Shown here: positions 60,870 through 64,000 of the stretch, piece after piece
Position numbering within the stretch: the stretch's first letter is position 1
Layout of the letters: every line of letters begins with the position of its first letter
Assembly: GCF_029852145.1 (NCBI RefSeq)
Contig: NC_079971.1
Location: forward strand, 17,448,667-17,512,666
From: Microplitis mediator
Taxonomy: Eukaryota; Arthropoda; Insecta; Hymenoptera; Braconidae
Direction of reading: 5' to 3'
DNA: 64,000 nucleotides
The notes under the pieces: model-generated
The model's database searches: none
Told to the model about the DNA's origin: nothing
The model's input: the letters and a program-made list of their open reading frames with translations, nothing else
Program-made: the position numbers and the translations under genes

Positions 60870-61291
60870 TGTAGTATAAAAAAAAAAGGGTATGCTCGTT
60901 TTTCTGAAGGTTCCTGTTTAAGTCTAAGTTTCCTTTTAAGATAATATAAGTTATGAGTTTTGATATTTAGGATGTAAGAACTTTACATTACGTTTAGAGA
61001 AATAAAATGTGCGTGCGAGAGAGAAAGTGTGTTAGACCTAAGATATGCGTCTTGGGATTGTCAAGACAGAGAGTGGGGGCGGAGGTACAGGGTGCAAGAG
61101 TGCAGGATGAAAGGAAGAATAAGAGTTGACCTGGGTCAGGCAGAAGGTTTTTAACCAGCAATTGGCTAAGATGTGCCTAGACCTTTTCATTTTTTGTAAA
61201 CCATTATAACGTTTTGTGTTTTTCTAATTTAAATAAACTTTAATCGTGTAAACATCACACTTGTCCATTACTCCTATTTTCCAATACTACA
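60870..61291 (+). mobile_element. solo LTR with CTAT target duplication
   Basis: 422 bp with perfect 8-bp inverted ends TGTAGTAT...ATACTACA, flanked by ctat at 60866-60869 and 61292-61295. It contains aataaa near 61230, consistent with a poly-A signal. The strand is inferred from that signal. TG..CA ends and the 4-bp duplication fit a Gypsy-type LTR. Confidence 0.82.
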
Positions 61292-61386
61292 CTATGTATA
61301 GAAATTGACAATATATGGGTATATATAGCTTGATATGGTCATATATGACTTGATATGACTATGAATAGAAATTTTAACTGAATTAA

Positions 61387-61595
61387 AAATTTTTTTTTTT
61401 TTTTTTTTTCAGTTATTTTGGCAACGCACAGATTAACAGATCTGCGAATAATTGAATTCCTAATCGCATTGGAAATTTTTAATTCAGAGAAAAAACGCTA
61501 GACTTATTAATGACCGCACCCGCTTCAGTAGGATTCGAACCCGGAACCTTCCGTACGAGAGACCGACGCTTTGACGACTAGGCTATACGACCGAC
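61387..61595 (-). mobile_element. tRNA-derived SINE
   Basis: On the minus strand a tRNA-like head (61512-61595) has an A box tagcctagtcg and B box GGTTCGAATCC. A ~100-bp body follows and ends in a run of about 20 A (plus-strand T run at about 61389-61410). Target duplications were not resolved. Confidence 0.8.
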
Positions 61596-61999
61596 AGTTA
61601 CAACGAAGTTTAGTTGTGCTACGTAAGATTGAAAGCATATAATCACTTTCGAAAAAGCAAAATATAAACATCAATATGCTGTTAGTGATATCAAATAAAT
61701 TTCCTATGTTTTTTACACTACAATATCCTGTTTACAAGTAATTGTAATAGTCAGCTCAAATTTTTCATATAAAAAATCTGTATGTCTATGTACGACCATG
61801 TATTATTATATATACCTACATATAGTTATATATATCCATACTTAGAAACAATCGAAAACTGTATATTCCCATGTATTGTTATATATGTCCGAATAAAGTT
61901 ACATGTGGTCATATATAGAATTCGAGATGTGTAAAATGTTCATGTTCACTTTTATGTATGCCCATATATTATTATATATAGCTATATATAGTGAGACAA

Positions 62000-62880
62000 T
62001 GTGAATTGTCATCATCATCCTCAGCCTTGCGGTTCCCGTTTTCTTACCCGTCTCGTTGCCGCCAGAAACGATATAAGTCATAGTGCCGTGGTCACATGAC
62101 GAATTGTCACGTCGACGCATGTCCGTCAGGTAAAAGTGGGGACAGTCCCGAGGCTGGTCCTACGCCCAAATTTATCGGCACTTACTTCGATCCTGGATCA
62201 ACCAGCGCTTAGACGTTTTTCCAATTGTATTCAGTATTAATTATCAGACAATTTTACTTGTACTATTTCTATTATTTTGTCATATATTTTCTTATTTTGT
62301 TGCGTATTCATTAATTATTATGAATCAAGTTAGATTGATTAAGTTAATTGTACTTTACCGGCGATTCACTCGTGGTTTAAATAATATTAAGTTTAAGTAA
62401 TAAAATCAGTGTATCACAAGGCGTTATTTCACGTGGTTACGGATTGCATATCCGGCATTCCAACTAGGACTGCGTCTATTGTACCTTGCGGAAATTAGTG
62501 TAAGTAAATTAATCTCTGTTACGATTGGCAATAAACTTGCGTATTTCTATAAAATTAATCCTTTACATTATACATTGCCTTTGTTCTATCCTCGTCCTAA
62601 AATACTGGTAAGACTATCGAATAGTTTGATTTAATAATTACAAATTGAGTATAAGTAGTAACTCGACCATTGATAAGTCTAATTTATAATTTTATAATAA
62701 GCCGTGAGGTAAGTTCCTAAGCTTTTTTATACGTTGCCGAGTTTGGACAAGTGCGGGTTCTTACTTTGCAAGAACCCAAGCCCATTGCTCTGTCCTATAA
62801 CTGAAAAATTCGTAGAGGCCAGCCTAAGCCAGGGTTCAACCCGCGAATCCTGGTGGCTGCTGGTTAAAATCGCCAAGCAA
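62000..62880. other. GC-richer insert, possibly an LTR element fragment
   Basis: Phrases such as ttgcgggttc, ccaagcccattgctctgtcc and aggccagcctaagcc resemble the leaders after 57759 and 63180. No termini or coding frame were identified. Confidence 0.35.
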
Positions 62881-63031
62881 ATAGGCGATTTGTCTCAATA
62901 GTTATATATATTCATATACAATAACAATCAAAAACTATATATTCCCATGTATCGTTATATATGATCTATATATGACCATATATAATTCGTTTTTCCCAGG
63001 TAGCCCGAAATGGGATGGATATCCCACACTG

Positions 63032-63164
63032 TGTAACGGAGAAAATTTGAATCTTTCGCGTTCAGATTTCCGTGATTACCTATTATGCGCGCTGTCGATA
63101 AAAACTATAACTACTCTAGGGTTATCCGGGGTAGAGCGCGACTTGTCGCCAGGAGTGGTAATTG
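63032..63164 (+). mobile_element. LTR start of a second Gypsy-type element
   Basis: Begins tgtaacggagaaaatttgaa, sharing its first eight bases with the 57612 LTR, and runs about 130 bp to a primer-binding site. The rest of the sequence differs, so it is a related but separate family. Confidence 0.6.
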
Positions 63165-63178
63165 TAGGGGCTTGTCCG
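63165..63178 (+). promoter_or_regulatory. primer-binding site, tRNA-Pro-like
   Basis: taggggcttgtccg differs at two positions from TGGGGGCTCGTCCG. Confidence 0.55.
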
Positions 63179-64000
63179 TCAATCCCCCCCTAGTTGTAAG
63201 TAGGAGTTTCCAGATTTCCGGAAGTTGCCAAATCTAGTCGAGTGGGTGCACAATGATAAGTGTCGGTGAAAAATCGAGACCGGAACACAACAGGACGGAC
63301 CTCCGAAGGATATAGACGCACAATCTATCAGGTAATTAAAATTATTTTTCTTGGATTCTAAAATTGTGGAACCAAGCGATATTCATTCCAAATATTATAG
63401 ATACCAGGCCATTAGCCGGTATCCTTTATAACAATTAACTAATTATTCGGGAAACGCAGGTGAAGGAGAGTGCGGCAATTACGAAATAAAAGACGAGAGA
63501 ACAAGTACGAGAGTGAAGGAGAACAAAGACCAAAGGCACCGGACAAGACGAGACGAAGGATCCCAACACGACGAGACGGATAAAACAACAGGAGAAAACA
63601 TCAAAAATAAATTCAGGTATTAATTAAATTAATTGTTCTAGTCCCAAGCCAGAATATTAATTTAATTTACGTAAATACTTAGTCGTTCGTCGGGTAATCC
63701 GTGTCTAGGCCCGTTATAAATTAATTAGTTATAAATGTGTTAAAATTAATTTAAGCCAGACGTTGTCTAACCGGATCCAGGGCGTCGTCCATAATTCCAG
63801 GCCATTGCCGGAATTATTGCGTCGTAGAAATTTCTAGGCCCATTGTGCTGAGCACAAGCCAGAAATTCCGTAGTCGAGTCCGCGTTAATTAATTGTTTAA
63901 TTAAAATAAATGAATAAAATTAAGTAAATTAATTGAATAAAATTAATAGAAATAAATAAGTTGAACTTTATAAAGAGACTGATAATAAGTAAAATAAATT
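63179..64000 (+). other. untranslated leader of the second Gypsy-type element, open to the right
   Basis: Leader-like sequence with purine-rich gagacgaag, aagacgagag runs (63460-63600) and paired phrases (gataccaggccattagccgg, cataattccaggccattgcc, agaaattccg). The frame at 62972-63193 crosses the LTR and is not a gene. Gag and pol would lie beyond the right edge. Confidence 0.5.

Larger units (their letters stand above)
60404..63002. mobile_element. CATATATGGCCATATATG-word element, split by four inserts
   Basis: The left end and the inverted right end agree at 24 of 27 positions, starting TACCCAGGAAAAA and TACCTGGGAAAAA and both running into GAATTATATATGG. Words like atatatggccatatata fill 60420-60500, 61310-61370, 61790-61990 and 62900-62980. 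Between them sit the CACGGTGG MITE, a solo LTR, a tRNA-derived SINE and a GC-richer block (62000-62880). It is therefore the oldest layer here. Confidence 0.7.

Noticed and set aside
61512..61595. Functional tRNA gene
   Set aside because: Boxes A and B are good, but the arms do not fold into a convincing cloverleaf, and a body with poly-A follows, as in a SINE.

Overview
The window is AT-rich eukaryotic nuclear DNA. Split genes with GT-AG introns, copia and Gypsy-type LTR elements, a mariner/Tc1-like transposase relic, tRNA- and 5S-like retroposons, and many palindromic TA-flanked elements all point to an arthropod. My best guess is an insect, possibly a parasitoid wasp, but nothing here fixes the species. 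Only one host gene is convincing; almost all the rest is repeats, much of it nested.

1-17060: A nine-exon minus-strand gene runs from about 5000 off the left edge. It encodes an acidic repeat-rich N-terminal half and, at its C-terminal end, a zinc-finger region typical of a poorly characterised metazoan family. A 100-N gap at 9922-10021 follows. The 7039 bases to its right (10022-17060) repeat the 7039 bases to its left (2883-9921) and abut the gap on both sides. This looks like two overlapping contigs left unmerged, so the second partial gene copy is very probably an assembly artefact.

17061-26070: Degenerate ~190-bp tandem repeats interrupted by a 1-kb palindromic element and a dispersed repeat; a diverged ~1-kb direct duplication; a 1.87-kb TA-flanked element with ~455-bp inverted arms; and ~1 kb built from variants of one TATAAAATTTTATA-like word.

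26070-36460: A 5'-truncated copia pol with two nonsense codons plus a 3' LTR, palindromic elements, a pogo/Tigger-like MITE, a complete non-autonomous LTR element (31642-34793) with ATAT target duplication, and a GC-rich retroposon-like block ending in a tRNA-like sequence.

36460-56430: No gene recognised. There are several TA-flanked palindromic elements, a mariner-type element with TA duplication (40613-42073) and a diverged relative (47097-47845), 51-bp and 70-bp tandem arrays, a CCACACATT-type satellite, and large foldbacks.

56430-64000: A mariner/Tc1-like transposase pseudogene; two Gypsy-type LTR starts followed by tRNA-Pro-like primer-binding sites and leaders; a solo LTR with perfect CTAT duplication; a tRNA-derived SINE; and several elements built from one repeated short word.

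The most unusual signal is a set of elements that share terminal sequence (TA-CCCT...AGGG-TA in one group, CCCGGG-AAAAA-like in another). Each interior is made of many variants of one short self-complementary word, and the word differs from element to element.
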